Assembly: GCA_947034885.2 (NCBI GenBank)
Contig: OX344758.2
Span: 6,202,501-6,266,500 of the forward strand
Origin: Thuidium tamariscinum
Lineage: Eukaryota; Streptophyta; Bryopsida; Hypnales; Thuidiaceae
Length of the DNA: 64,000 bases
Direction of reading: 5' to 3'
Shown here one piece after another: positions 1 to 10,859 of the stretch (the stretch's first letter is position 1; each line of letters opens with the position of its first letter). Under the pieces are notes generated by a model that did no database searches, was not told the DNA's origin, and saw nothing but the letters and a program-made list of their open reading frames with translations. The translations under genes and the position numbers were made by a program.

Positions 1-207
1 ACAAAAAATTGAAATAGCCAAAAATGAAAAGGCCCAAATACAAACAAGCCAAACTTTTAGATGCATATGGTCAATAAGGCAATGGGTTGACTCAATTTTT
101 TTTACCTTGTTGTGTAGCTACATTGCATTTTGACATATCATTTTTTCTTAGGATCTTGAAATCCATTAATTATGAATTTGAAATTTGAATCTTGGGGTCC
201 ATTCGAA

Positions 208-260
208 GAGGGGTGTATTTTTTTTAGAGGGGTGTATTTTTTTTAGAGGGGTGTATTTCT
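208..260. repeat. 19-bp tandem repeat, about 2.8 copies
   Basis: The unit GAGGGGTGTATTTTTTTTA repeats at 208, 227 and 246, the last copy being incomplete. It lies in AT-rich non-coding DNA. Confidence 0.85.
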
Positions 261-486
261 TCCACAAATCAAATTGAAGTGAAATTATAATTTTCCAATT
301 AAAATTGTTATTTCAATGAATTTTTGAATTTGTTTGCCCAAAAATTAGAAAACCACCAATAGAGTGAGGTCATAAATGTCCCATTAAACAACTCATAACT
401 GCCTTTTCATGTATCTAATGGCACTTCTAATGGCACTTAAATACTTACCAATAAAGAATTGACACATTACTACATTATGGCATTAA

Positions 487-1133
487 CCCCTAAATGTCCA
501 AGGACTTTTATGAGCTTCTAGAAATTTGCTTTTCATTGAACAAAAAAACAATGTCTTGACAAGCTGTATCAATTCTTTTGAAATGTAACCGTACAAGTTC
601 AAACTAGACATGTTAGGAAGTGTTTGGGATAACAAAACACAACAATATCACTTGTAGATAGAAAGATTATAATGTTTGATCATGAAGGCATTAAAATTGC
701 AAAAAGTGATTTGAAATCTTTCAATCCTCTTTTCACATGTCAAATCTAAATGGTTGGTCATAAAAAAAAATGAGGTTGAAGGACCTAACATGCATAATCC
801 CAATCAATTTATATCTTCTCAAAATCTATTCTACAATTTTTCAAATGAATTCCTAATGCAATTTTTTTCTCCAACCTCTAGTGTATTTGAGGCTCATTTC
901 CAAGAACCCTCAATACTACGGAAAGTCAAGATTGCTAATGGACACCCTTGCACAAAATGTTGAATAGAAAAATCATAATCAATCATTTTCAAAATTGGAT
1001 TTTTGATGCTAAAACTAGACTTCAACAAGAAGTTTTCAAAAATAAAAACCACTAAAAATAGCAATTTGGATATGTTTTATTAAACTTCAAGGTTTTGCAA
1101 ACACGAGATTTTGGTGCCTCGGACATTTAGGGA
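487..1133. mobile_element. TTAA-flanked MITE with family C-like ends (647 bp)
   Basis: The left end reads CCCCTAAATGTCCAAGG and the right end is its near reverse complement (CCTCGGACATTTAGGGA). Both are bordered by TTAA (483-486 and 1134-1137). The interior does not resemble the other C copies, so this may be a separate subfamily sharing only the termini. It includes a 69-codon open frame (754-963) with no recognisable domain, which I do not regard as a gene. Confidence 0.65.
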
Positions 1134-1485
1134 TTAATTCACTAATTTTGTCTAAAAATGAACACATGGCATGTTTTTATGAACAAATCTGAATGTTTTT
1201 CTAGATGGAATTGAGGCCAAAAGTAGGGTGACAGAATTGGGCTGATCTACTTACCTTGATAAATTCTATTCATTTGAAGAAACAATCACTCCATTCCATC
1301 CATCCCATTTGTGTCCAAGGGATGGAGGATGAGACCAGTGCCTGTGCATCCAAAGATACAAAAACATAATGTGATAAGAACTCACTCCATAAATTATTTG
1401 ATGGACTCACTCACTCACTCACTCTGCAGCTCCTGCAACTTCCATAAAGCTTGTCCACATGAGCTTGAGCATCGGAGGACGTTAA

Positions 1486-1736
1486 ATCCTACCATCAAAG
1501 GTGGGCCCAGCAGGCTCGATTTACTCTAGGGATAAATATTGAAATTTTTTATTTTTGGTAAAATTTATTTCTTACAAATCCTGAATTTATATAGTATTTG
1601 CAATCAGAGACCCCAAATTAGCTAGAAGAGGTCGAGAATGTACCCAAAAACACAGCCTAAACTACAAGGCTTTTTTTATTTTTATCCCTAGGTAAGTTAA
1701 GTTTTACCCTGCTAGGCCCACCTCTGATGGGAGGAT
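1486..1736. mobile_element. Family E MITE, copy 1 (251 bp)
   Basis: The left end ATCCTACCATCAAAGGTGGG and the right end (GCCCACCTCTGATGGGAGGAT region) are inverted repeats. TTAA borders both sides (1482-1485, 1737-1740). Related copies lie at 9075-9470 (two, inverted), 44225-44468 and 56141-56387. The interior carries the shared blocks CCCAAATTAGCTAG and a T-rich stretch. It has no coding capacity. Confidence 0.8.
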
Positions 1737-2324
1737 TTAACGTCCTGCTTCAGTGAGCATCAACTCAAAATAACTTACAGCAAGTTATTTGTGCATATGA
1801 TTGGAAGTGGGGCATCATCTTGTTTCAAACTGATCAGTAGGAACATACTACACAGTCCTTCTATTCCTCCCCAAAGAAGAAAGAAACACTAACACAACAA
1901 TGGAATGTTTTGGGGATGTGGCCAAAGTTCAATGTTATCAACAAGTGAATGATAGCTACCTTAGGGTGAAGGATCCCAAGGTGGATTCTTGGTAGAGTAC
2001 ACTACGAATATCTCTCCCCCAAAGCATGTAACTTGTGAGGTAAGGTACACAAGCCTATTATCACCCGGATTTGCAATTTGAATATCTCGGGGCCAACTCC
2101 AAAGGGGAACATATCTTTAATTCTATTACAATTAATTTTTAATAGAATTCTGTTGAAATCAACAAAACAATGACCGAGACAACGCGACCAAATCAACAAA
2201 ATTCTGTCAAAATTCCTGCGTTTTCTACTAGTGAAATCAAATCCAGGTGTAATCACAATTTCTTAATTAAAATTGTAATTTTTGTGAATTTTTGAAGTGA
2301 CCTAACCTAGCATTACAGTACCAT

Positions 2325-2456
2325 CACTAGTAGAAAATTTGCCCAGTTTTATTGTTTTGATTGTGTTGATGATCAACAGATTCTTGTTGATTAACATAAA
2401 TCTGTTGATCATCAACGTGACCAAAACAACAAAAGCCAACAAATTTTCTATTAGTG
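2325..2456. mobile_element. 132-bp CACTA-type MITE (family F)
   Basis: The termini CACTAGTAGAAAATTTG and CAAATTTTCTATTAGTG are inverted repeats, and a 3-bp CAT flanks both ends. CACTA termini and 3-bp duplications are typical of the CACTA (En/Spm) superfamily. The interior has a second inverted block around GTTGATGATCAAC. A fragment of a similar right end (TTTTCTACTAGTG) lies at 2220-2233. Confidence 0.65.
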
Positions 2457-2972
2457 CATGCATAGAATGGAATCACAAACATTTCATAAACTATCTATAA
2501 TTGCCTCTCTATGTATCTATCGGTACTTAAGCATTCATCAATGGGAGATTGATACCTCATTTTGGCATTAATGCCCTGATTTTATCAAAAAATTAATGGA
2601 GCTACGGTGTTTTAGGACAAATCCAAATGGTTTTTTTTAATGGAAATGGGGCTAAAAGTAGGGAACGGAATTGGGCATTGAATAGAATTAGGCTAGTCTA
2701 CCTTGTTGGTCAAATTAACTTTGGTCCTCATCATATTTGATTTCATTGTTTGACTCTAATTCTCATATAATGAAGCTTTGAAGTTCATTTTTCAAATCTA
2801 TATGATAAACTTGAAGATTTACAAATTTTCAATGATTTGTTGGTTTTGTCTTTTTAACTTGGCCTACAATAGCAACTATGGTTTCTAAATCCCAATTTTC
2901 AAATCTTATTGACAAGTGCATTCATACTATAGTACTACACAACATGATTAGAGTTTGGTTGGAGTGGATATG

Positions 2973-3140
2973 AGGGTTGCTACTATGTGAGCTTAAAAGC
3001 ATAAGCCCATGAGCCTAAATCACTATACACCTATCATATAAGTGTCTATATTATGGTAACCTTCTATGATAATAGTACATATATGCTATAGATACCTATA
3101 TTATAGGTGTTTATGTCCATTTAATGTTTTGGAGGCATTT
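2973..3140 (+). repeat. Family G repeat, copy 1
   Basis: It starts with GGTTGCTACTATGTGAGC and contains repeated CTATATTATAGGTGT-type words. Related stretches lie at 4985-5175 (opposite strand), 18655-18805 and 62855-63105. Outer borders are uncertain; related sequence near 3415-3470 suggests a copy broken by a later insertion. Confidence 0.55.
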
Positions 3141-4984
3141 ACAAGATTGTTGGTTCCTAGGTTGTAGGAATTCTACCAAATAGGCAATCTAATGTGGTCA
3201 AGAGTCTCCCACATAAGATTTTATTAATTTTTAAAAAACTTAAATTAATTGTTAAATAATTTTTTTTTAAACTCAAATTTTTTTTAATCAATTTTCAGTT
3301 TTTCTATATTTTAAAATTAATTAATTTTTTAAAATTCAGACCAATAGTCACTGGTATAGTGTATAAGGAACAATTTCAGGGAATAACCCTAAAACAGTCT
3401 CCTACAAGGCTAGAAAACATCCAATGAAAAACACCTTCAATGGTTGCATGATATCTACTTATACATATGTGCAAGACTCACATGCACACACTTTTATCCT
3501 CACATACTACCATCATTGGAGTAGGGATGTGGGGTCCAACTGATCAATAAATCAATATTGATTTTTGTCTACTACAAAGATTTACAAATTAATTGATTTG
3601 TTCAATTCACTAAAGAAATTTGAAAATTATAATGCCAATAATTACAAGTTTGAATTTCAATTTGTTAATCCATGAAGTCTCAAACCTCTAAAATCACCTC
3701 TAAATTGTTGTTATCAAAAGCAATGTACAATTATTTTAATAGTCTTGTTTTTTTAAATCTAATTGTAGGATCTTATTTACTACTTTGTAATTAGTCTACT
3801 CTCCAATTTTCAAAAAAATTAACCAAAAATATTTTTAGATATCTATAGTCAAACTTCAATTTTCAAAAAAATAACATTTTTTTCTTAGGTAGAATGACTT
3901 TGAGTGCCACATCTCAAAAAATATCATAGAAGTTTTGTTTTTTCTAACCAAATGCAATTATGATTAGTAGAAAATATGTATACCAATTTCTACAAGATTT
4001 GGAACAATAATAAATTACTTTCAAAGTTTTGTAATCAATTGAGTTACACTAAGAAAACAAGAATTTCATCTAACCATGTTCCTTAATTAAGTACATTATT
4101 TATATAATTATCCTTTTCCACTTGTACCACCTATGAAATATTTTTTCTTGGGATGACCTCTCATTGGCTCGATCCCTCTCCCAAGACAATGTGTAATGAC
4201 CAATTCTAGTAGTGTTTGACTTTAGAAAATCACCCAAGGTTAGTTTCTTGTCCAAAAAAAAGCTTTTGGGGGCTACAGAAAGATAATTTTACAAACTACA
4301 TGAGAAAAATTTCAAATTTGATCAAAATCAATTTTGAATGATCAAATTAGCCCTTGAAATTGGACAAGAACTTTAAAATGGTTGCATGGGCTTTGAGAAG
4401 TTGAAAACTAAGGAATCTACTTAAGGGGGGGGGGGGGCAAGAATTTGGGCAAGGTCCATTGACTTTATGTTTTAGAATTTGTACATGAAACCTTTATGAG
4501 GGGTGTTGATCATCTTGATTTATATGTGAAGCTTTGTTTTTGATAAATATTGCATAAGTTTTATAAGTTTTTTCTTAAGACTTCAATGTCAAAGCAAGTA
4601 GCTAAAAATATTCTCTAAAAATATTAGTTAATAATAATATGGGAGTTATAAAGAATTTTTTTATACAAGAAATGAAGGTAGAAAAAACATATAAAACTTA
4701 TTTTGTAACACAACATGAAAATTTACAAATTAAAAAAAAAGGATATATGTTGCTTACTAGAATATTTTCATTGTTGGAAATTATAAATCTCAATTCTTAT
4801 AAAAGATATTGGCTACTTAGGGATTTTTCTATTAAATACTACCTTCTTATATGTGTACATATGTATGTATGTGCATAAGATAGATATTAAAAATCTATTT
4901 TTCAACATATTGATTAAACTACAAAATTTAGGAGACTAATGATGCTAGATTGTGACCATAAAGAAGTTAGTCTACAACCTTGAA
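3141..4984. other. AT-rich intergenic DNA, nothing defined
   Basis: This stretch has scattered homopolymers, including a G run at about 4426-4437, and short open frames without protein character. I see no gene or bounded repeat apart from the possible tail of the G copy near 3415-3470. Confidence 0.5.
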
Positions 4985-5175
4985 TCTCTTTGTAGGTATA
5001 TACTTACAACCATTTGAAGGTGTTTATAATATGTACACCCCTAAAATAGGTATATTATAACATGAAAAGAATCTATAATGTAGACACTTATAACCATGGA
5101 AAGTGTCTATAATTTAAACTTCTAGGCTTGTGGATTCATAGATTCTATGCTCACATGCTAGCACTCTCCATCATG
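4985..5175 (-). repeat. Family G repeat, copy 2
   Basis: It is the reverse orientation of the G repeat, ending in GCTCACATGCTAGCACTC. It shares the words for tri- to tetranucleotide TATA/ACCTATA runs and the block ACCATTTGAAGGTG with the copy at 18655-18805. Confidence 0.55.
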
Positions 5176-5369
5176 GGATATAAATGGCTTTTTCTTAAAT
5201 GTTGAAAGATAAAAACTTCACCTTTTAGAACGGCTAGAAAACACTAATTTTAAAAGTTTTGGCACATTGAAATTGCAATGAGTGGAGATTTTTGGTCTAA
5301 AATTCTAGAAGGATGTACTTGAACAAAAATATTTGATTGAGGACCAAAGTTTCCTTTGGACCAAATCTA

Positions 5370-6027
5370 AGGGAGAAATTCCCAATAGTGCACATGTACC
5401 TTGTGTTGGACCTTAGACAAATTCAAAACCGTCCCTAGATTGTAATTAATGTGTTTGCCAAATGCTTCACTCTAATTTGTTGACACATACTAAAGACACA
5501 TACCAAAATCTAATGGGCTCACTACTCATTTTAGCAGCTTTCAAATTTGAGGGCATCTATTTAAACTTTCAGTGGTCTAGGGAGTCAACACTTTGGAAAA
5601 TCATAGAAATTACATATGGCATCTGATGATTTTTGAATATTCATGATTTTCACTCACTAATACTAGAAAAATATTATTTTTAGAGAAAGTTGCCTTCAAC
5701 TATGCTGAATTCCTTATTTGGACGGTTTTGCATTAGATGAAATTTGAGGGCATTAGGAGACTGCAGGTTCCCGGACTGCGGGAACACAGTTTTTGGCCTG
5801 TGAACTCGAATCCTACGTGGTCGCGACCCTGCCACGTAATAAATTTTATTTTTCTTCAAATTTTTTGAGGACTTATTTTCATATTTCAAGACCCCCCCAA
5901 AAAATTAATAATAATAATAATAAAAGTCAGACTGACAGCGGCCAGTGGCATTGGGAGCCGTTTCGAGAACAGACCCGAAACGGCCCTGTAATGCCCTCAG
6001 ATTTCATCTAATGGGTGTTTTCCACTG
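5370..6027 (-). mobile_element. Family A MITE, copy 1, interrupted by a B element
   Basis: This is a reverse-oriented copy of a roughly 384-bp element. The A termini (CAGTGGAAACACCC on one side, GGGTGTTTTCCCCT on the other) form short inverted repeats bordered by TA. The copy is split near its outer end by the 283-bp B element at 5731-6013; without B it is about 375 bp. Diagnostic interior words are TCCAAATAAGGAATTCAGCA and TTTCTAGTATTAGCGAGTGA. Confidence 0.75.
5731..6013 (+). mobile_element. Family B MITE, copy 1 (283 bp)
   Basis: It begins CATTAGATGAAATTTGAGG and ends with the inverted form (…TTTCATCTAATG). The interior has a GC-rich block with CTACGTGGTCG…CCACGTA, which can pair as a hairpin. 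It is inserted into the A copy exactly between TTTTG and GGTG with no visible target duplication. Other copies are at 7841, 39680, 39949, 47509, 57017 and 63591. Confidence 0.8.
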
Positions 6028-6252
6028 TATAGTGAACTCTTTGTCACTGTTTGCAAACTCTGGCTGGCTGTGAAATCTCCCCTGGCTTGCAATGGAAATT
6101 GTCCATGTGTTTCCAAAAAATTTATTAAAAAAAAATCATGGAATGATACAATAGTGACTGAATTTGATCCAATTCATGGGTTGGTCTGGCCAACCTTGAC
6201 TCCCTTGAACTGAAGAATGGGCTTAATATGTTCCTTGGTTTGTTGTACTTTA

Positions 6253-6636
6253 CAGTGGAAACACCCAAAATTGTCCAAATAAGGAATTCAGCATAGTTGG
6301 AGGCAATGTTTTCTAAAAATGATATTTTTCTAGTATTAGCGAGTGAAAATCATGAATATTAAAATAAATAAATAAATTTCGGATACAATATGTAATTTCT
6401 ACAAATTTTCAAAGTGTTGGCTCCCTAGACCTTTGGAACCGTCCTGTAGGTGCCCCCAAAACTGAACCCTGTGAAAATCAGCACTCAGCCAACCAAATTT
6501 TCCTATGTGTCCTTCAGTTGTGTCATCAAATTACAATCATATATGTAACGAACACATTAAGGGAAGTCTACTGATGCATTTAGGTGAATCTACAGTTCAC
6601 TGCAAGGAACAGGTGCGGGAATGGGTGCTTTTGCTT
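6253..6636 (+). mobile_element. Family A MITE, copy 2 (intact, empty TTAA site)
   Basis: This is a full-length 384-bp copy bordered by TA (6251-6252 and 6637-6638). The internal word ACACATTAAGGG (about 6552-6563) is the uninterrupted target into which C elements inserted in two other A copies. Confidence 0.8.
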
Positions 6637-6944
6637 TACATTATGCTTTCATCTATGGAGATTGTCCATGTGAGTGGTTCAAGATTTTTTTAATTGGGCT
6701 AATATCATAAACCTGCAAACCTTAGTGGGGACTGCTGGCACTCAACAAAGATTAACTTAAGTAATCACGAGGGAGGGCACGGACAGAGGCTTGCACGCAC
6801 AGGCAGATGATCACACTGAAGAATCATGAAATCAAACCAAGCTTCATTGGCTTCAAATCGGAATGATGAAGTGATTGGAAAGAGAGGGCAGATGAGGAGT
6901 GGAGTGGAGCAGAGCAGGGCTACACCAAAAAAAGGGGGAGCTAA

Positions 6945-7285
6945 AGTAGGAGGCTCATAAATTGTTTGTTTAAGAGCTGAAACTGATTTTGGGGGAGGTA
7001 AAACTTCTTGAAATATTTTTCAGTAAATTTTCTGTGAAAAATGAGTAGAATTGGCATCTAACCCAAGTTGTTCCATAATTTTTGGAGTTTTTTGGAATTA
7101 GTTATGAAATTATTTTGTAGTTGAAATGGCATAGGCCTCTAAAATCACCCACCTTTTAATATATACTCTTGTTTGCACATTGTTGGAGGCTACCCAAAAG
7201 CAACATGTATGAATAGTATGTGTTCATTTGAAGAGGCGGGTGATTTTAGAGCCCAAGTACTTTTAGAAACCCGTACCTAATATGG
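6945..7285. repeat. Family N repeat, copy 1
   Basis: It is about 340 bp, homologous to 10533-10859. Shared blocks include GGAGGTAAAACTTCT, TATTTTTCAGTAAATTTT and AAAGCAACATGTA. The termini resemble inverted repeats (GGAGGCTC… versus …AGAGCC). Confidence 0.6.
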
Positions 7286-7840
7286 AATTATCAAGTGAAA
7301 GTAAATTGCCCTAACAATTAGGTTGTCTAACACATAAAAGTTTAACTCATGATTCACTACTTGGCCATGAGGAGGCATAGGCGACTATGTGAATGGAGCC
7401 TTGAACCAATGACACACCAACCCATGCCACAGGTGTGATTATATATAAATTTGTGGAAATTAGTGCATCCCTGTACAATGGCTATTTATTTAATGTGAAT
7501 ACTACGAAATTAGTGAGGGGCAACCAAATTTCACTATTCAATGTAGTATTTCAATGTGCTACAATTTAGTTGTTAGGGAAGAATATCAAGCTTGAAATGT
7601 TGGTGTTTGTTTTCATTTCAGGGATGCTAGACCAAAATGTACTAGGAGGGCTTGTATTGGTAAAAGGAGTTTCATGTGAAAAAGTTTGCATAGAATTTTG
7701 CCCCAAAAGTGAGATGGTGCAACAATAATGGAGCCACTCTTAATGAAATTGCTTATTTTTATTAACTCCTAAAAGATTGAGTTGCAATTTTTGGCAACAT
7801 AGCAATTTTGGGTAGCTCATTATGGATGGAGTTTTTATTT

Positions 7841-8102
7841 CATAAGAGGTTTTTTCGGGGTATTGAGAGATTGTTTCAGCCTCATTCGCCATTTTGTGAA
7901 CCAGCCACTACTAGTCAGAATTTTAAAAATATTTTAAAAATATTAAAAAATTGAAAATTGAAAATTGAAAAAATATTTTTTATTTAATAAAATATTATTA
8001 TCTGATGTGGCAGTCTCTTTGCCACATCAGATCAGCTGTTGGGACAATTTCCCACAGTCTAGGAACTCGCAGTCTTTCAACATGGTAAGAAAACTTCTTA
8101 TG
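7841..8102 (-). mobile_element. Family B MITE, copy inside a C element (262 bp)
   Basis: The ends CATAAGAGG and CTTCTTATG are inverted repeats. The interior retains GATGTGGCA…GCCACATCA and AGGAACTCGCAGTCTT, shared with other B copies. C sequence resumes directly on the right. Confidence 0.65.
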
Positions 8103-8148
8103 ATTTCTTTGAATTTTTCACACAACAAGTGCCTAATGAGTAACTTTA

Positions 8149-8647
8149 AGGCCCAACAATTTTCATAACTTTTAACTACATGGTCACAAATTTATTGCAT
8201 GATATGTGATGTTCTTTGATCTTTAAGCATACCAAGCAACTCAAAAACCTTCTTTGATAATCACTTTTTGAAAAAATAAAAATTTGAAATTGACTCTTTA
8301 GAATTATATGTATGTGGAAAGCTTTGAATTATTCCATTATAATTAATGAGATGAAAGTTATAATGAGTTTTAGTTTGTAGGTGGGTATAGTTCCCGGTAT
8401 GGTTTTTAGAGACTTTAAACTTACCCACAAGCTAAAACTTGTTATAACTTTCATCCCATTTATAATGAAATAATTCAAAGCTTTCCATATGCATATAATT
8501 CTAAAGAGTCAATTTCAAATTTTTATTTATTCAAAAAGTGATTATCAAAGAAGTTTTGAGCTACTTGGTCTACCCAAAGATAAAGAAAATCACATAAATT
8601 TTTAACCATGTAGTCAAAAGTTGTGAAAATTGTTGGGCCTTTAAGGT
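8149..8647. repeat. Long inverted repeat, arms about 230 bp
   Basis: The left arm (about 8149-8390) and right arm (about 8418-8647) are imperfect reverse complements around a spacer of about 27 bp. For example, AAGCTTTGAATTATTCCAT on the left pairs with the ATAATTCAAAGCTTTCC region on the right. A transcript across it could fold into a long hairpin. Confidence 0.8.
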
Positions 8648-9074
8648 CAAGTTTTGACCCCAAAAGGTCAAAAAGTTATAAGGTGAAAATTGTTGGGCCT
8701 TAAAGGTCAAAAGTTATAAAAATTGGTGCATTCTCTAAAAAGCTCAAGAAAAAGTCTTAAGCATTTAGGGAATAACTCTAAAATGCCAAGTTTAATCACC
8801 ACAAAATATCATCCTTAGGAATACCATATAAATCATTTGTTTGAAAAACTCTAGTTAGAGCATTCATTGGAGACCAAACTATTGAGCAAGGCCTCCTTTT
8901 TTGCATCTAAAATTTCAAGGATGAACATCTACAGGCAATGACTTTTGTCTACTAAAGAAAAATTCTTTATCATCCATTAGATACTTGGTGTCTATGACGG
9001 AATAATTCGGACACAAGATGTTAAATTCGTCTTACAAAGTGAAACCATCAAGGTAAATTCTATGTTCTCTAGGA

Positions 9075-9475
9075 GTAAGAGTTCAGAAAAGTCCCCTATT
9101 TTGTGCCAGGTTTGGGGTATGTTCATGGACTCTCCTAGCTAATTTTGGGTCTCTAATTGCAAATCTGAACTCTGGATTTGCAAATTTTATCAAGAGTGAA
9201 AAATAAAAAAATTTAGCATTTTCCTTGTGGCAAATCTAGATTGTTGGTCCCACTTTGTGAGATAGGTTTAATGGCCTCTAATCCGGACATCCTTGAGCTA
9301 TCCAGGCTAAATTGACCCCTTACTTGATCACTTGGAAAAACACTCAAATTTTTTATTTTTCACTCATGATAAAATTTCCAAATTCTAATTTCATATTAGC
9401 AATTAGAGGCCCCAAATTAGCTAGGAGAGATGTACTAGGTAAATTAATCGAGCACAAAATAGGAGGCTTTTATTT
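9075..9475. mobile_element. Two family E-related copies in inverted orientation
   Basis: The stretch 9075-9250 reads as the reverse of 9315-9470. Both carry E words (CTAGCTAATTTTGGG versus CCCAAATTAGCTAGG; AATTGCAAAT versus ATTAGCAATTAGAGGCCCC). Outer borders and TTAA flanks are not clear, so both are probably decayed. Confidence 0.5.
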
Positions 9476-9672
9476 TTACTTGCAACCTTGGAATGACTTG
9501 GTGTGGCTGAGCGAGGGGGCCAATTCACCCCGACCCCTAAGCCTCCAATTGAAACAGGAGGCAATGCAACTGAACATGCCTTCTAACTTAGCTTTGTTCC
9601 TAAACACCAAAATATAAGTTATTCTTGATTGGTTTCCAACTGTGCAGATTTTTGTGAGTTAAGCTTATTTAA

Positions 9673-9894
9673 CCCTGAAGTGTCTCAATCCTTTTTTGAA
9701 TTTTTGGTCATTTTCGCTTATAGCTTTACATCATTTACAGGAATGAAATGAATTTGGTCATTAAGGAAGGTTGTCTTTTCTAGACTCAAGTGTTACATTT
9801 GATAAATGAGAAGTTAATTGGATGAAATAGTACCTTGAAGCCCTATGTCATTGTCCAGAATATGGACGTGGGAGTGCTTCAGGGTTAAGCTTTA
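9673..9894. mobile_element. Family D MITE, copy 1 (222 bp, TTAA-flanked)
   Basis: Left end CCCTGAAGTG and right end GTGCTTCAGGG are inverted repeats, with TTAA on both sides (9669-9672, 9895-9898). Related copies lie at 21700-21919 and 59902-60114. Shared interior words include GGAAGGTTGTCTTTTC and TTTTCGCTTATAGCTTT. Confidence 0.8.
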
Positions 9895-10196
9895 GTTAGC
9901 TCCCATGCAGTGGCCACATTGAGGACCACTCACTTCCACTTTCAAGCACTGATATATGCAAGTTGTTGCAAAAGGAGCTTCGAGCATCCCCATGCCTGTT
10001 CTTCAAAGCAACACTTCAAACATTTTGGACCACTGAGCTTCAACGTACACACTTTGGAGCAATTTGGAAGTCTCAACTGAACCCCAATATCATTGTTGAC
10101 CCTACCTTACGTAAGTTAGATGGATGCCAGAGGTACTCCCTGAAATGGGACCTTTTTACCAGAAGGACAGGAATTATTATAATTGGGGAGCATTCC

Positions 10197-10414
10197 CTAT
10201 GAGGAGTCAAGGATCACATGTCTCACGTTAAGAGCCTCGGTGTCTAATTTGGCACGTTTGAAGGCTCTGTTGAAAAGCTGAATGTGCTGTGGGAGGGCGG
10301 CAGCCAATTCTACGACAGAATCGGCAGGGATGGCGGATTCCAAAGTTCTCAATGTGTTCCTGCCAACTCTTAACGTTAGGGAACGTTCCACATCTGGCGG
10401 ATTCTGCATCGTGG
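10197..10414 (-). pseudogene. Unidentified gene fragment (about 70 codons)
   Basis: The minus strand is open for 70 codons with protein-like composition and about 50 percent GC in a much more AT-rich setting. It includes stretches such as LRTLESAIPADSVVELAAAL and PQHIQLFNRAFKRAKLDTEA. I do not recognise the family. There is no upstream promoter context and the frame ends abruptly on both sides, so this is most likely a captured or stranded exon. Its 5' end forms one arm of the hairpin at 10386-10476. Confidence 0.45.
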
Positions 10415-10476
10415 TTCAGCCAGTTGGCTCGCCCTTTGAGCTCATCACCATGATGCAGAATTTGCCAGATGTGGAA
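10386..10476. repeat. 29-bp inverted repeat with 33-nt loop
   Basis: The arms at 10386-10414 and 10448-10476 differ at three positions of 29. The core is CCACATCTGGC..ATTCTGCAT paired with its reverse complement. Both arms encode the same peptide motif (MQN.PDVE.SL) on opposite strands, so a short piece of the adjacent gene fragment has been duplicated in inverse orientation. Confidence 0.75.
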
Positions 10477-10532
10477 TATTCTCTAGTATGTTGAGATTAG
10501 ATCTGAGTGATTTGGGCATTTTTTGAAGCTCA

Positions 10533-10859
10533 AGGTAAGAGGTCCTATAATGGACCATCTAAGGGCTGAAACAGAATTTTAGGGAGGTAAAACTTCTAGA
10601 AATATTTTTCAGTAAATTTTCCTTGAAAGACAAGTAGAATTGACATTTAACCCAAGTCGTTTCATATTTTTTTGAGCTTTTTTGAATTAGTTATCAAATT
10701 TTGAAGTTGAAAGGACATAGGGCTCTAAAATGGTGCCCTAGCTAAAATGTACACTGTCAGTACACTGCTGAAGGCTATGAAAAAGCAACATGTAAAAGTA
10801 CTCTACATTTAAGATAGGACACCATTTTAGAACCTGCTCCATTTAAGAGCCTTCTACCT
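10533..10859. repeat. Family N repeat, copy 2
   Basis: It is homologous to 6945-7285. The ends AGGTAAGAGGTCC and …GAGCCTTCTACCT look like inverted repeats, which would make N a MITE. No target duplication could be fixed. Confidence 0.6.

Larger units (their letters stand above)
7755..8660. mobile_element. Rearranged family C element carrying a B insertion and an inverted duplication
   Basis: The start (about 7770-7840) matches the C word TTTTTGGCAACATAGCAATT. It is interrupted by a B element (7841-8102) and then continues with C words such as AAGGCCCAACAATTTTCATA. The following 240 bp are present twice as an inverted repeat (8149-8390 and 8418-8647). C termini are not clear here. Confidence 0.55.

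Noticed and set aside
5805-5835. tRNA-like B-box word (GAACTCGAATCCTAC) in family B
   Set aside because: No A-box, acceptor stem or poly-T terminator is present, and the unit has terminal inverted repeats, so it is a DNA transposon rather than a SINE or tRNA.
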